From contig NZ_CP060587.1 of the NCBI RefSeq assembly GCF_014334735.1, positions 682,001 to 746,000 of the forward strand: 64,000 nucleotides of DNA. Reading direction: 5' to 3'. A model generated the notes under the pieces. That model was not told where the DNA came from and searched no databases. It saw only the letters and a list, made by a program, of their open reading frames with translations. The position numbers were made by a program, and so were the translations under genes. Position 1 is the stretch's first letter. Each line of letters opens with the position of its first letter. The stretch is from Aeromicrobium senzhongii. GTDB lineage: Bacteria > Actinomycetota > Actinomycetes > Propionibacteriales > Nocardioidaceae. Positions 24,485-33,479 of the stretch are shown piece after piece.

Positions 24485-25419
24485 CCACCGAGGAGTCCAC
24501 CGAGGCGACCGAGCCCCGCTCGAAGGCGGTGCGCTGGCGCCCGCTCGCCATCGCGGTCTATGCGGCGGCCCTCGTGGCGTGGATCGTGGTCATCGGCGTG
24601 CCGACCGACCCGTTCCAGATGTTCGCGTGGATGTGGCTGGCCGTCATCGCGTGGCGGTGGGGCGTGCCCGCCCGGGCCCACCTCGACTTCGTCAAGGACT
24701 GGTGGCCGGCGTTCGCCGTGCTCGTGGTCTATCTCTACAGTCGCGGGCTGAGCGACGAGCTGATCGGCACCGTGCACTGGACGATGCCGATCCACGTGGA
24801 CCGCTGGCTGACGGGCGGCAACGACCTGCCCACGGCCTACCTGCAGGACGCCCTGTGTGGCGACCCGTGCGTCCGAGAGACCTCGCCGCGTTGGTACGAC
24901 GTCCTCCTCACGACCGTCTACTACACGCATTTCGTGGTCGCCCTCACCCTGGCGCTCGTACTGTGGGTGCGGAACCGGGTCGACTGGGCGGCGTGGCTGA
25001 GCCGCTACCTGGTGATGAACGTGGCGGGCCTGATCGTCTACGTGCTGTACCCGATGGCGCCTCCGTGGCTGGCGTCGAAGGAGGGCTACATCGCCGAGAG
25101 CCTGCCCCGGCTGACCGGCCGGGGCTGGTCCGACATCGGCCTGGGCGGCTTCCACGTCATCCTGGCCGAGGTGGGCAATCCCGTCGCCGCCATGCCCTCG
25201 CTGCACGGCGGCATCGCGATGCTCGTGGCGCTGTGGACCATCCGCCGCCTCACCAGCCCGTGGCGCTGGACGGCGCTGATCTACCCGCTCGTCATGGCGT
25301 TCGCGCTGGTCTACTACGCGGAGCACTACGTCATCGACATCATCGCCGGGTGGGCCCTCGCCGGCCTGGTCATGTTCGGGGTCGGCTGGTGGGAGCGCCG
25401 ACACCACGTGCCCATCTGA
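24481..25419 (+). CDS. PAP2 family phosphatase / Aur1-like inositol-phosphotransferase
   Basis: A 312-residue membrane protein of the PAP2_3 group. Seen: six hydrophobic helices, the Pro-rich YVLYPMAPPWLA, the phosphatase motif AAMPSLHGGIAML, and the third motif LVYYAEHYVIDIIAGWALAG carrying the catalytic His and Asp. Mycobacterial relatives are implicated in lipid-phosphate chemistry, and the fold is shared with yeast inositol phosphorylceramide synthase. Coupling to a GT-C-type glycosyltransferase suggests lipid-linked sugar or phosphoglycolipid metabolism; that is inference. GTG start. Confidence 0.82.
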   Translation: MTTEESTEATEPRSKAVRWRPLAIAVYAAALVAWIVVIGVPTDPFQMFAWMWLAVIAWRWGVPARAHLDFVKDWWPAFAVLVVYLYSRGLSDELIGTVHWTMPIHVDRWLTGGNDLPTAYLQDALCGDPCVRETSPRWYDVLLTTVYYTHFVVALTLALVLWVRNRVDWAAWLSRYLVMNVAGLIVYVLYPMAPPWLASKEGYIAESLPRLTGRGWSDIGLGGFHVILAEVGNPVAAMPSLHGGIAMLVALWTIRRLTSPWRWTALIYPLVMAFALVYYAEHYVIDIIAGWALAGLVMFGVGWWERRHHVPI

Positions 25420-25435
25420 CGGGAGAGGATCGACC

Positions 25436-25729
25436 GTGGGGACAAGGAATCTCGCGACCGAGTTCGGGACGCTGCGCGACCTGCTCGTCGGGGCGCGGCG
25501 CGCCGATGACAGCGGTCCCATCCTCACCATCGAGGACGTGATCGCCGTGTCCGTGTCGCCGAACCTCGTCGAGGGGCGGATCATCTACACCGACGAACGC
25601 GTGCCCGGTCGGCCGACGCGGTCGTCCGATTTCGACTACGAGGTGGAGCAACTCGCGGTCGACGGCCCCGAGGACGCGGCGGACCTGTTGCTGGTCAACC
25701 TCGAGGAAGAGGTGCTCGCCGTCGACTGA
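25436..25729 (+). CDS. Hypothetical protein, 97 residues
   Basis: An unrecognised small acidic protein with an amphipathic start TRNLATEFGTLRDLLVGARR. A central beta-like segment follows (ISVSPNLVEGRIIYTDERVP-like), and the acidic C-terminus is DGPEDAADLLLVNLEEEVLA. No signal peptide, membrane segment, Cys or nucleotide motif is seen. GTG start with GGGAGAGG 9 nt upstream, 17 nt after the PAP2 gene, so it probably belongs to the same operon. It is credible because the frame is open with typical codon bias and fills the gap before the next promoter. Confidence 0.6.
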   Translation: MGTRNLATEFGTLRDLLVGARRADDSGPILTIEDVIAVSVSPNLVEGRIIYTDERVPGRPTRSSDFDYEVEQLAVDGPEDAADLLLVNLEEEVLAVD

Positions 25730-25770
25730 CCGGGGCGTTCGCTCCGCAAGTGCTCGTTCGGCACCCCCGG

Positions 25771-25776
25771 TAGCGT
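25771..25776 (+). promoter_or_regulatory. Probable -10 element (TAGCGT) of the DUF255 gene
   Basis: The hexamer ends 6 nt before the ATG at 25783. Confidence 0.45.
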
Positions 25777-25782
25777 GAACCA

Positions 25783-27807
25783 ATGGCCAATCGACTCGCC
25801 CAGTCCCAGTCGCCGTACCTGCGTCAGCACGCGGACAACCCCGTCGACTGGTGGGAGTGGAGCCCGGAGGCGCTGGCCGAGGCTGAGCGCCGCGACCTGC
25901 CGATCCTGCTGAGCGTCGGATACGCGGCGTGCCACTGGTGCCACGTCATGGCGCACGAGTCGTTCGAGGACCCGGCAACGGCGGCCTACATGAACGAGCA
26001 CTTCGTGAACATCAAGGTCGACCGCGAGGAACGCCCCGACATCGATGCCGTCTACATGCGGGCCACCCAGGCGATGACGGGCCAGGGCGGGTGGCCGATG
26101 ACGTGCGTCCTGACGCCGACGGGGGAGCCGTTCTTCGCCGGCACGTACTTCCCGCCCGAGCCGCGGGGCGGGCACCCGGCCTTCAGTCAGATCCTGCAGG
26201 CGCTGGCCGATGCGTGGCAGAACCGGCGCGAGGAGGTCCTGTCGTCGGCGGGGCAGGTGCTGGACTTCCTCTCCACGGACGACGACTTCGGCGGCGAGCC
26301 GCTCACGTCCGAGGACCTCGACCGCGCGGCCGCCACGCTCGTGAAGCAGGGCGACCCCGAGGCCGGTGGTTTCGGTGACGCTCCGAAGTTCCCGCCGTCG
26401 ATGGTGCTTGAGTTCCTGCTGCGCCAGCATGCGCGGACGGGGAACGAGGAAGTCTGGTCGATCGTCTGCCGCACCTTCGAGGCGATGGCGCGCGGGGGCA
26501 TGTACGACCAGTTGAGCGGCGGCTTCGCGCGGTACAGCGTCGACCGCTTCTGGCGGGTGCCCCACTTCGAGAAGATGCTCTACGACAACGCGCTGTTGCT
26601 GCGCGCGTACCTGCACTGGGCCCGCGCGCTACGGGCGCACGAGGGCTCCGAGGAGCAGCTCGCCCTGGCCGAGCGCATCTGTCATGAGACCGCCGACTTC
26701 CTGCTGACCGAGCTGCGCACCGAGCAGGGTGGCTTCGCCTCGGCACTCGACGCCGACAGCGACGGTCACGAGGGCACGTACTACGTGTGGAACCCGCACC
26801 AGCTGATGAAGGCGCTGGGCACGAGCGACGCCGCGTGGGCGGTCCAGTTGCTCTCGGTCACCGGTGGAGGCACCTTCGAGCGCGGCTTCTCGACCCTGCA
26901 GCTGCTGCAGGACCCCGACGACCCCGAGCGCTGGGAGCGCGTGCGTGCCCGACTGCTCGAAGTACGGGCCGAGCGCACCCGCCCGGCCCGCGACGACAAG
27001 GTCGTGGCCGCGTGGAACGGCTACGCCGTCACCGCGTTGGCCGAGTGCGGCATCCTGCTGGACCGGCCCGATCTCGTCGACGCGGCCGCCGAGGCAGCGA
27101 CGCTGCTGTGGGACCTGCACGTCGAGCCAGGGTTCGTCCGCACGTCCCTGGGCGGCGTCCGCTCCGAGCATGCGGCGGTGCTGGAGGACCATGGCGCGGT
27201 CATCGAGGCGTTCATCGCCGTGCTCGGCGCCACTGACGACCCCCGCTGGCTGGACCGCGCCCGGCACGTGGCCGACCGCGCGCTGGTGCACTTCCGCGCC
27301 GAGGACGGCGGTTGGTACGACACGGCCGACGACACCGAGGCACTGGTCGTGCGACCGCGCGACGTGTCCGACAACGCCAACCCGTCAGGCTCGTCGGCCC
27401 TCGCGCACGGGCTGCTCGCCCTGGCCGCGGTCACCGGCGACCATGACGTGCGAGCCGCCGCGGTCGACTGTGTCGAGTGCGCCGCTGCGCTGGCCACCGG
27501 AGCTCCGCGGTTCGCGGGATGGACCCTCGCCGCCGCTGAGGCGCTGCACGACGGGCCCGCCGAGATCGCCGTCGTCGGCGAGGTCGCCGGTCCGATGCAC
27601 CGGGCCGCGCTCGGCCTGACGGCGCCGGGCGCCGTCGTGGTCGCGACGCGCGAGGGCTCGCCCGTGCCGCTGTTCGAAGGACGGCAGGCGATCGGCGGGC
27701 ACGCCACCGCCTACGTGTGCCGCGACTTCGTGTGCGCGCTGCCCGTCACCGATCCCGCGGACCTCGCCGCAGGGAACGAGGTCAGGACTGGTACACGAGG
27801 AAGCTGA
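25783..27807 (+). CDS. Thioredoxin-domain (DUF255 / YyaL, SPATA20-like) protein
   Basis: A 674-residue cytosolic protein. The N-terminal Thioredox_DsbH domain starts with QSPYLRQHADNPVDWWEW and contains YAACHWCHVMAHESFED, i.e. a CxxC-containing motif. It is followed by VNIKVDREERPDIDAVYM and GQGGWPMTCVLTPTGEPF. The remainder is an alpha/alpha-barrel of glycosyl-hydrolase shape including MLYDNALLLRAYLHW and DDKVVAAWNGYAVTALAEC. Length and order match the widespread YyaL/SPATA20 family, whose biochemical role is not settled. Its 3' end overlaps the convergent hemolysin III gene by 26 nt. Confidence 0.92.
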   Translation: MANRLAQSQSPYLRQHADNPVDWWEWSPEALAEAERRDLPILLSVGYAACHWCHVMAHESFEDPATAAYMNEHFVNIKVDREERPDIDAVYMRATQAMTGQGGWPMTCVLTPTGEPFFAGTYFPPEPRGGHPAFSQILQALADAWQNRREEVLSSAGQVLDFLSTDDDFGGEPLTSEDLDRAAATLVKQGDPEAGGFGDAPKFPPSMVLEFLLRQHARTGNEEVWSIVCRTFEAMARGGMYDQLSGGFARYSVDRFWRVPHFEKMLYDNALLLRAYLHWARALRAHEGSEEQLALAERICHETADFLLTELRTEQGGFASALDADSDGHEGTYYVWNPHQLMKALGTSDAAWAVQLLSVTGGGTFERGFSTLQLLQDPDDPERWERVRARLLEVRAERTRPARDDKVVAAWNGYAVTALAECGILLDRPDLVDAAAEAATLLWDLHVEPGFVRTSLGGVRSEHAAVLEDHGAVIEAFIAVLGATDDPRWLDRARHVADRALVHFRAEDGGWYDTADDTEALVVRPRDVSDNANPSGSSALAHGLLALAAVTGDHDVRAAAVDCVECAAALATGAPRFAGWTLAAAEALHDGPAEIAVVGEVAGPMHRAALGLTAPGAVVVATREGSPVPLFEGRQAIGGHATAYVCRDFVCALPVTDPADLAAGNEVRTGTRGS

Positions 27808-28480
27808 CGCCGATGTAGTGGACGATGAACGCCGCGATCGTCAGGGCGTGGAACACCTCGTGGTATCCGAACCACCTGGGGTTCGGGTCCGGCCACTGGA
27901 ACGCGTAGACCAGGGCGCCCACGGTGTAGAAGATCCCGCCCAGCACGAGCATCGCGAACACGGTCGTGGACGCGGCCGCCATGAAGTCGGGCAGGTAGAT
28001 CAGCGCCGCCCAGCCCAGGGCCAGGTAGAGGGGCACGTAGACCCAGCGCGGTGCCGACAGCCAGAAGACCTTGAACAGCACGCCGAGGATCGCGCCGCCC
28101 CACACCAGCGAGAGCAGCGTGATGGTCTGTCGCTCGTTGAGCAGCAGCAGCGAGAAGGGCGTGTAGGACCCGGCGATCATGATGAAGATGTTCGAGTGGT
28201 CCAGTCGCCGCAGGACCTGCTTGGCGCGCTCGCGCCACGGCACGGTGTGATAGACGGCGCTCACGCCGAACAGCAGCAGGGCGCTGAGCATGAAGACCGC
28301 CGCGCCGGCGCGAGCGGCGAGGCTGTCGGCGAAGACGAGCATGATCAGGAAGGAGATCAGCGCCAGCGGTGCAGTCGCCGCGTGCAGCCATCCGCGAAGG
28401 CGAGGCTTCATCTCCTCGACGGTGTCGCGAATGCGATCCCCCACCTCGTCGACGGTGGTGTCGGGCTTCGGGGACGGCAT
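27782..28480 (-). CDS. Hemolysin III / PAQR family membrane protein
   Basis: A 232-residue seven-helix protein. Seen: [11 protein letters not shown] (the conserved Ser/His segment), [19 protein letters not shown] with the family Asp-His pair, and the closing [23 protein letters not shown] with three His that can coordinate zinc. About 25 N-terminal cytoplasmic residues precede the first helix. Despite the name, most members are not proven toxins; PAQR relatives act on ceramides or alter membrane homeostasis. A minus-strand TACCAT (28487-28492) ends 6 nt before the ATG. It is convergent and overlapping with the DUF255 gene. Confidence 0.88.
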   Translation of the reverse strand: MPSPKPDTTVDEVGDRIRDTVEEMKPRLRGWLHAATAPLALISFLIMLVFADSLAARAGAAVFMLSALLLFGVSAVYHTVPWRERAKQVLRRLDHSNIFIMIAGSYTPFSLLLLNERQTITLLSLVWGGAILGVLFKVFWLSAPRWVYVPLYLALGWAALIYLPDFMAAASTTVFAMLVLGGIFYTVGALVYAFQWPDPNPRWFGYHEVFHALTIAAFIVHYIGVSFLVYQS

Positions 28481-28486
28481 GTGCCC

Positions 28487-28492
28487 ATGGTA
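28487..28492 (-). promoter_or_regulatory. Probable -10 element (TACCAT) of the hemolysin III gene
   Basis: Minus-strand hexamer ending 6 nt before the start codon at 28480. Confidence 0.4.
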
Positions 28493-28560
28493 GTCCTCAC
28501 GCCGTCGGGAGCCACCCGGACGAGTGCGTGACAGTCGTCCCATCGCGCGGGGCCGCCGCG

Positions 28561-28566
28561 TACTCT
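28561..28566 (+). promoter_or_regulatory. Probable -10 element (TACTCT) of uppS
   Basis: The hexamer ends 7 nt before the ATG at 28574. Confidence 0.45.
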
Positions 28567-28573
28567 GGACGCC

Positions 28574-29335
28574 ATGCCGGTCAGCGATCTCCTCTACGGC
28601 GTGTACGAGCGTCGCCTCGCCAAGGGACTCGACCCCGAGCACCTCCCGCGCCACGTCGGCGCGATCGTCGACGGAAACCGTCGCTGGGCCCGCGGTGCGG
28701 GCGCCGGCGTCGACCACGGTTACCAGGCCGGCGCGGACAAGATCGCCGAGTTCCTCGCCTGGTGCGACGAGCTCGGCGTCGAGATCGTCACCCTGTGGCT
28801 GCTGTCGACCGACAACCTGCGCCGTCCCGCCGACGAGCTGGCCGCGCTGCTCGTCGTCATCGAGCGCCTCGTCGAGGACCTCGCCACCGGGGGCTACCGC
28901 ATCCGCCTCATCGGCAACCTCGACATGCTCCCGGCCGAGAGCGCGGCGCGGATGAAGCGCGCCGCCGACCTCACCGTGGGCGCCGAGTCGAGCCTCTCGG
29001 TCAACATCTGCGTGGGCTACGGAGGTCGCCAGGAGCTGACCGACGCGATGCGCTCCCTGCTCATGGAGCAGGCGGGGTCCGGACGGAGCCTGGAGGACGT
29101 CGCGTCGACGCTCGAGGTCGACGACATCGCCGAGCACCTGTACACGAAGGGCCAGCCGGACCCCGACCTCGTGATCCGCACGTCGGGCGAGCAGCGACTG
29201 AGCGGCTTCCTGCTCTGGCAGAGCGTGCACTCGGAGTTCTACTTCTGCGACGCGCTGTGGCCCGCGTTCCGGCGCGTCGACTTCCTGCGCGCCATGCGCT
29301 CCTACGCCGAGCGCGAGCGCCGCTTCGGCGCCTGA
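28574..29335 (+). CDS. uppS: cis-Prenyltransferase (isoprenyl transferase)
   Basis: A 253-residue (Z)-prenyl diphosphate synthase. Seen: the pyrophosphate-binding motif [13 protein letters not shown], the helix [46 protein letters not shown], and the closing [20 protein letters not shown] with the SGE.RLS signature. Actinobacteria carry two such enzymes; the opening [10 protein letters not shown] and short length suggest the Z,E-farnesyl or decaprenyl type, which cannot be decided here. The product feeds polyprenyl-phosphate carriers for wall and glycan synthesis, which fits the nearby GT-C-type gene. Confidence 0.93.
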   Translation: MPVSDLLYGVYERRLAKGLDPEHLPRHVGAIVDGNRRWARGAGAGVDHGYQAGADKIAEFLAWCDELGVEIVTLWLLSTDNLRRPADELAALLVVIERLVEDLATGGYRIRLIGNLDMLPAESAARMKRAADLTVGAESSLSVNICVGYGGRQELTDAMRSLLMEQAGSGRSLEDVASTLEVDDIAEHLYTKGQPDPDLVIRTSGEQRLSGFLLWQSVHSEFYFCDALWPAFRRVDFLRAMRSYAERERRFGA

Positions 29336-29408
29336 TCGACCCCTCCGACCGTTCGCACAATCGTGGCGACACGCGGCGCGGCGTCCGATTCACCGCCTGC
29401 TCCGGTCG

Positions 29409-29526
29409 TACTTTCGGGGTGTGCCCTTGCTCCATCACGAGCTCTCAGGTGACCGAGAGGCTCAGCCCCACTTCCACTAGTGAGAGCTGGGCGCCGGGCG
29501 CGCGCGTGGCTCTCGAGGAGACAGCC
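29409..29526 (+). promoter_or_regulatory. Candidate promoter and structured leader of phoH
   Basis: TACTTT (29409-29414) is a possible -10; the leader then runs about 105 nt to the GTG. Within it, the strand at 29440-29447 (AGCTCTCA) can pair perfectly with 29481-29488 (TGAGAGCT). Alternatively its inner CTCTC (29442-29446) can pair with GAGAG (29455-29459). The two pairings exclude each other. No known riboswitch class is recognised. Confidence 0.4.
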
Positions 29527-30843
29527 GTGGCTGCTACGAAGAGCAACACCCCGCCCCGCCGCACCTACGTCCTCGACACGAGCGTCCTGCTGGCCGATCC
29601 GGCCGCGATGCAGCGCTTCGGCGAGCACGAGGTCGTCCTGCCGGTGGTCGTCATCACGGAGCTGGAGGCCAAGCGCCACCATCCCGAGCTCGGGTACTTC
29701 GCCCGCAACGCGCTGCGCTTCCTCGACGACCTGCGGGTCCAGCACGGCACGATCGACGTCCCCATGCCGATCGGGGTCGAAGGCGGCAGTCTGCGGGTCG
29801 AGCTGAACCACACCGACCCGTCCTCGCTGCCCTCGGGCTTCCGTCAGGGCGACAGCGACACCCGGATCCTCTCGGTGGCCCGCAACCTCGCGAACGAGGG
29901 GAACGACGTCGTGCTGGTCTCGAAGGACCTGCCGATGCGCATCAAGGCGTCGGCGGTGGGACTGACCGCCGAGGAGTACCGGGCCGAGTGGGCCCTCGAG
30001 ACCGGTTGGACGGGCATGACCGAGCTGGACGTCGACAGCGCCGATCTGGACGACCTGTACGAGCAGGGCACCGTCGAGCTGGAGCCCGCCCGCGAGCTGC
30101 CCTGCCACACCGGCCTGGTGCTGCTCTCCGACAAGGGCAGCGCTCTGGGCCGGGTGACGGCCGACAAGCAGGTCCGTCTGGTCCGCGGCGATCGCGAGGC
30201 GTTCGGCATCCACGGGCGCTCCGCCGAGCAGCGGGTGGCACTGGACCTGCTGCTCGACCCCGAGATCGGCATCGTCTCCCTCGGTGGTCGCGCCGGCACC
30301 GGCAAGTCCGCGCTGGCGATCTGCGCCGGCCTCGAGGCCGTCATGGAGCGCCGCCAGCACCAGAAGGTCATCGTGTTCCGCCCGATGTACGCCGTCGGCG
30401 GGCAGGAGTTGGGCTACCTGCCCGGCAGCGAGTCCGAGAAGATGGGCCCCTGGGGTCAGGCCGTGTTCGACACGCTCGGCGCCGTCGCCTCACCGCACGT
30501 CGTGGAGGAGATCGTCGACCGCCAGATGCTCGAGGTGCTGCCGCTGACGCACATCCGCGGCCGGTCGTTGCACGACGCGTTCGTCATCGTCGACGAGGCG
30601 CAGTCGCTCGAGCGCAACGTGCTGCTGACGGTGCTCTCGCGCATCGGGGCCAACTCCAAGGTCGTCCTGACGCACGACGTCGCGCAGCGCGACAACCTGC
30701 GGGTGGGCCGCTACGACGGCATCGTCGCCGTCGTCGAGAAGCTCAAGGGCCACCCGCTGTTCTCGCACGTCACCCTGACCCGGTCCGAGCGCTCGCCCGT
30801 GGCGGCGCTCGTGACCGAGATGCTGGAGGACGTGACCCTCTAG
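29527..30843 (+). CDS. PIN domain–PhoH family ATPase (YlaK/PhoH2-like)
   Basis: A 438-residue two-domain protein. The N-terminal PIN nuclease domain (about 1-150) has the acidic residues in [36 protein letters not shown] and [13 protein letters not shown]. The C-terminal PhoH domain has Walker [14 protein letters not shown] at about residue 253, [12 protein letters not shown] (Walker B) at about 354, and DVAQRDN. Mycobacterial PhoH2 of this architecture is an RNA helicase/RNase. The GTG is chosen because GAGGAG lies 6 nt before it and homology starts just after. Confidence 0.93.
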   Translation: MAATKSNTPPRRTYVLDTSVLLADPAAMQRFGEHEVVLPVVVITELEAKRHHPELGYFARNALRFLDDLRVQHGTIDVPMPIGVEGGSLRVELNHTDPSSLPSGFRQGDSDTRILSVARNLANEGNDVVLVSKDLPMRIKASAVGLTAEEYRAEWALETGWTGMTELDVDSADLDDLYEQGTVELEPARELPCHTGLVLLSDKGSALGRVTADKQVRLVRGDREAFGIHGRSAEQRVALDLLLDPEIGIVSLGGRAGTGKSALAICAGLEAVMERRQHQKVIVFRPMYAVGGQELGYLPGSESEKMGPWGQAVFDTLGAVASPHVVEEIVDRQMLEVLPLTHIRGRSLHDAFVIVDEAQSLERNVLLTVLSRIGANSKVVLTHDVAQRDNLRVGRYDGIVAVVEKLKGHPLFSHVTLTRSERSPVAALVTEMLEDVTL

Positions 30844-30847
30844 GGCG

Positions 30848-33364
30848 TCAGTTGATCTCCCGGGCGGCGAGCGCGCGGCGGAGGTCGTCACGGCCCTCCA
30901 GCACGTAGCGCTTCGCCGCGGCGGGCGCTTGGGTGCCGGCGAGCCAGGCGTCGACCTTCGCGAGCGTCTCCGCCGTCGGGTTGGGCAGCGGGAACAGGCT
31001 GATCAGCGCGACCTGGCCGATCCACACGCCCATCTCGTCGATGACCGTCTCGGCCATCTCGAGGTACTTGTCGACGTACGGTGCGAGCACCTCGGCCTGG
31101 CCGGAGACCTGGAAGCCCGAGGCGATCTGACGACGCGTCTCGTTGGGCGTGGAAGCGTCCTCGACGACGCGGCGCCACGCCTCGGCCTTGGCCTCGGCGG
31201 TGGGACGCAGGGCCTTGGCCCCGGCGGCGTGCTCCCGGCCCTGGCTGGTGTTGTCGCGCTCCAGTTCGGCGTCGATCTCGGCCTCGTCGGCGTCGCCGAG
31301 CTTCGCCAGGCCGCTGATCAGCGTCCAGCGCAGGTCGGCATCGAGCTCGAGGCCCGAGATCCACCCGTCGAGCAGGTCGCGCAGCAGCTTCGGCGACGTG
31401 GCCGCCGAGGCCAGCGCGCGGGCGAACGCCAGCTGGTGGTCGCTGCCGGGCTCGGCGTTGACCAGCAGGTCGGCCACGCCGGCCTCCCAGCGCGCGGCGA
31501 GCTCGGGACGGTTCTCGTCGGAGGTGAACTGGGTGACAGCCGTCTTTCCCTGGCGCAGCAGCGAGGACACCGCGGTCAGGTCCGTCTCGGTGCCCACGCC
31601 GGCCAGGACGAGGTCGACGAAGTCGGCCGACGGCAGCTCGGCATCACGCGTCATGTCCCACGCCGAGCCCCAGCACAGGGCGCGGGGCAGCGACTCGGCG
31701 AACGAGCCGATGCTGCTGAGCAGGGTCTCGAACGAGACCGCGTCGAGGCGGATCTTGGCGTAGGTGAGGTCGTCGTCGTTGAGCAGGATCAGGTCGGGGC
31801 GGGCCTTGCCGACCAACTCGGGGATCTCGGTGCGCTGGCCACGGACGTCGGTCTCGATCCGGTCGGTGCGCACGAGCCGGTCGCCCTCGCGGCTGTACAG
31901 GCCGATCGCGATGCGGTGACGGCGCAGCGTCGGGTACTCCTCGCTCGCGGTCTGCTCGACCTCGAAGCGGGTGAACGTGCCGGCATCGTCGACGTCGAAG
32001 TCGGCACGCAGCGTGTTGACGCCCGAGGTCTGGAGCCACTCCGCGGCCCAGCTGTCGAGCTCGCGGCCGGAGGCCTCGGAGAGCTCGGCCAGCAGGTCCT
32101 TCAGCTCGGTGTTGCCGTACGCGTACTTCGAGAAGTAGCTGCGCAGGCCGGCGAAGAAGTCCTCCTCGCCCACCCAGGCGACGAGCTGCTTCAGCGCCGA
32201 GGCGCCCTTGGCGTACGTGATGCCGTCGAAGTTCGCCTCGACCGCGTGCAGGTCGTAGTTGTCCGCGGCGATCGGGTGCGTCGTGGGCAACTGGTCCTGG
32301 CGGTAGGCGCAGTTCTTGCGGTTGTTGGTGAAGCCCGTCCACGCATCGGTGAACCGGGTGGCCTTGACCGACGAGTGGTGGGCCGCGAACTCCGCGAACG
32401 ACTCGTTCAACCACAGGTCGTCCCACCACTTCATGGTCACGAGATCGCCGAACCACATGTGGGCCATCTCGTGCAGGATCGTGTTGGCGCGCTGCTCGTA
32501 GGCCGAGACGGTCTGGCGGCTGCGGAAGATCATCTCGTCGCGGAAGGTGACGCAGCCCGCGTTCTCCATCGCGCCCATGTTGTACTCCGGCACGAAGAGC
32601 TGGTCGTACTTGCCGAACGGATACCCCATCTGGAAGGCGCCCTCGAAGAACTCGAAGCCCTGCTTGGTGATGAGGATGATGTCGTCGGCATCCAGGTACG
32701 GCACGAGCGACTGGCGGCAGAACACGCCGAGCGGGATCTGGCCGTACTCACCGGCGTACGTGTCGCGGACCTCGTGGTAGTCGCCGGCGACGAGCGCGGT
32801 GATGTAGGTGCTCATGGTCTTGGTCGGCTCGAAGTGCCACACCGCCGCACCGCCGTCGAGCACGATCGGCTCGGGGGTGGGGGAGTTGGAGACGACCTTC
32901 CAGTGCGAGGGCGCCGTGACGTGGAACGTGAACTGTGCCTTCAGGTCAGGCTGCTCGAACGTCGCGAAGACACGGCGCGCATCGGGGACCTCGAACTGGG
33001 TGTAGAGGTACACCCGGTCGTCGGCGGGGTCGACGAAGCGGTGCAGGCCCTCGCCGGAGTGCGAGTACAGGCACGTGCCGGTGACGACCAGCTCGTTGCG
33101 GGCCTCGAGGCCGTCGATGGCGATGCGCTGGTCGGAGTAGGCCGAGAGGTCCAACTCGCGACCGTTGAGGGTGACGGACTCCAGCTCGGCGTCGACCAGG
33201 TCGACGAACGTCGACGAGCCGGGCTGCGCGGCGAAGGTCAACGTGGTGACCGAGCCGAACCGCTCCCCGTCGAGGGTCAGGTCCAGGGCGATGTCGTAGG
33301 CGGCGTCGGAGACGACGGCTGCGCGCTGGCGGGCTTCTTCGCGGGTCAGATTGGTGCCGGGCAT
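30848..33364 (-). CDS. pepN: Aminopeptidase N (M1 family)
   Basis: An 838-residue zinc metallopeptidase. Seen: the substrate-binding YNMGAMENAG (about residue 258) and zinc motif LHEMAHMWFGDLVTMKWWDD (HExxH at about 292). The third ligand Glu follows in LWLNESFAEF, with a following Tyr region FDGITYAKGASAL. The ERAP1-like C-terminal helical domain covers about residues 520-838. There is no signal peptide, so it is cytosolic and trims peptides after proteasome or Clp degradation. ATG start with AAGAG upstream. It is convergent with phoH (4-nt gap) and divergent from the GCS2 ligase. Confidence 0.96.
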   Translation of the reverse strand: MPGTNLTREEARQRAAVVSDAAYDIALDLTLDGERFGSVTTLTFAAQPGSSTFVDLVDAELESVTLNGRELDLSAYSDQRIAIDGLEARNELVVTGTCLYSHSGEGLHRFVDPADDRVYLYTQFEVPDARRVFATFEQPDLKAQFTFHVTAPSHWKVVSNSPTPEPIVLDGGAAVWHFEPTKTMSTYITALVAGDYHEVRDTYAGEYGQIPLGVFCRQSLVPYLDADDIILITKQGFEFFEGAFQMGYPFGKYDQLFVPEYNMGAMENAGCVTFRDEMIFRSRQTVSAYEQRANTILHEMAHMWFGDLVTMKWWDDLWLNESFAEFAAHHSSVKATRFTDAWTGFTNNRKNCAYRQDQLPTTHPIAADNYDLHAVEANFDGITYAKGASALKQLVAWVGEEDFFAGLRSYFSKYAYGNTELKDLLAELSEASGRELDSWAAEWLQTSGVNTLRADFDVDDAGTFTRFEVEQTASEEYPTLRRHRIAIGLYSREGDRLVRTDRIETDVRGQRTEIPELVGKARPDLILLNDDDLTYAKIRLDAVSFETLLSSIGSFAESLPRALCWGSAWDMTRDAELPSADFVDLVLAGVGTETDLTAVSSLLRQGKTAVTQFTSDENRPELAARWEAGVADLLVNAEPGSDHQLAFARALASAATSPKLLRDLLDGWISGLELDADLRWTLISGLAKLGDADEAEIDAELERDNTSQGREHAAGAKALRPTAEAKAEAWRRVVEDASTPNETRRQIASGFQVSGQAEVLAPYVDKYLEMAETVIDEMGVWIGQVALISLFPLPNPTAETLAKVDAWLAGTQAPAAAKRYVLEGRDDLRRALAAREIN

Positions 33365-33479
33365 GCTCTTACTCTTTCACCCGTCCACGACTGCCCACCA
33401 CCCGACGCTTCGTTGGAGATGGGTCACACCGGCCCTCTCGGGTGGGGCTTCGCGCCACGTGGTCGGGCAGGATGTTCGC

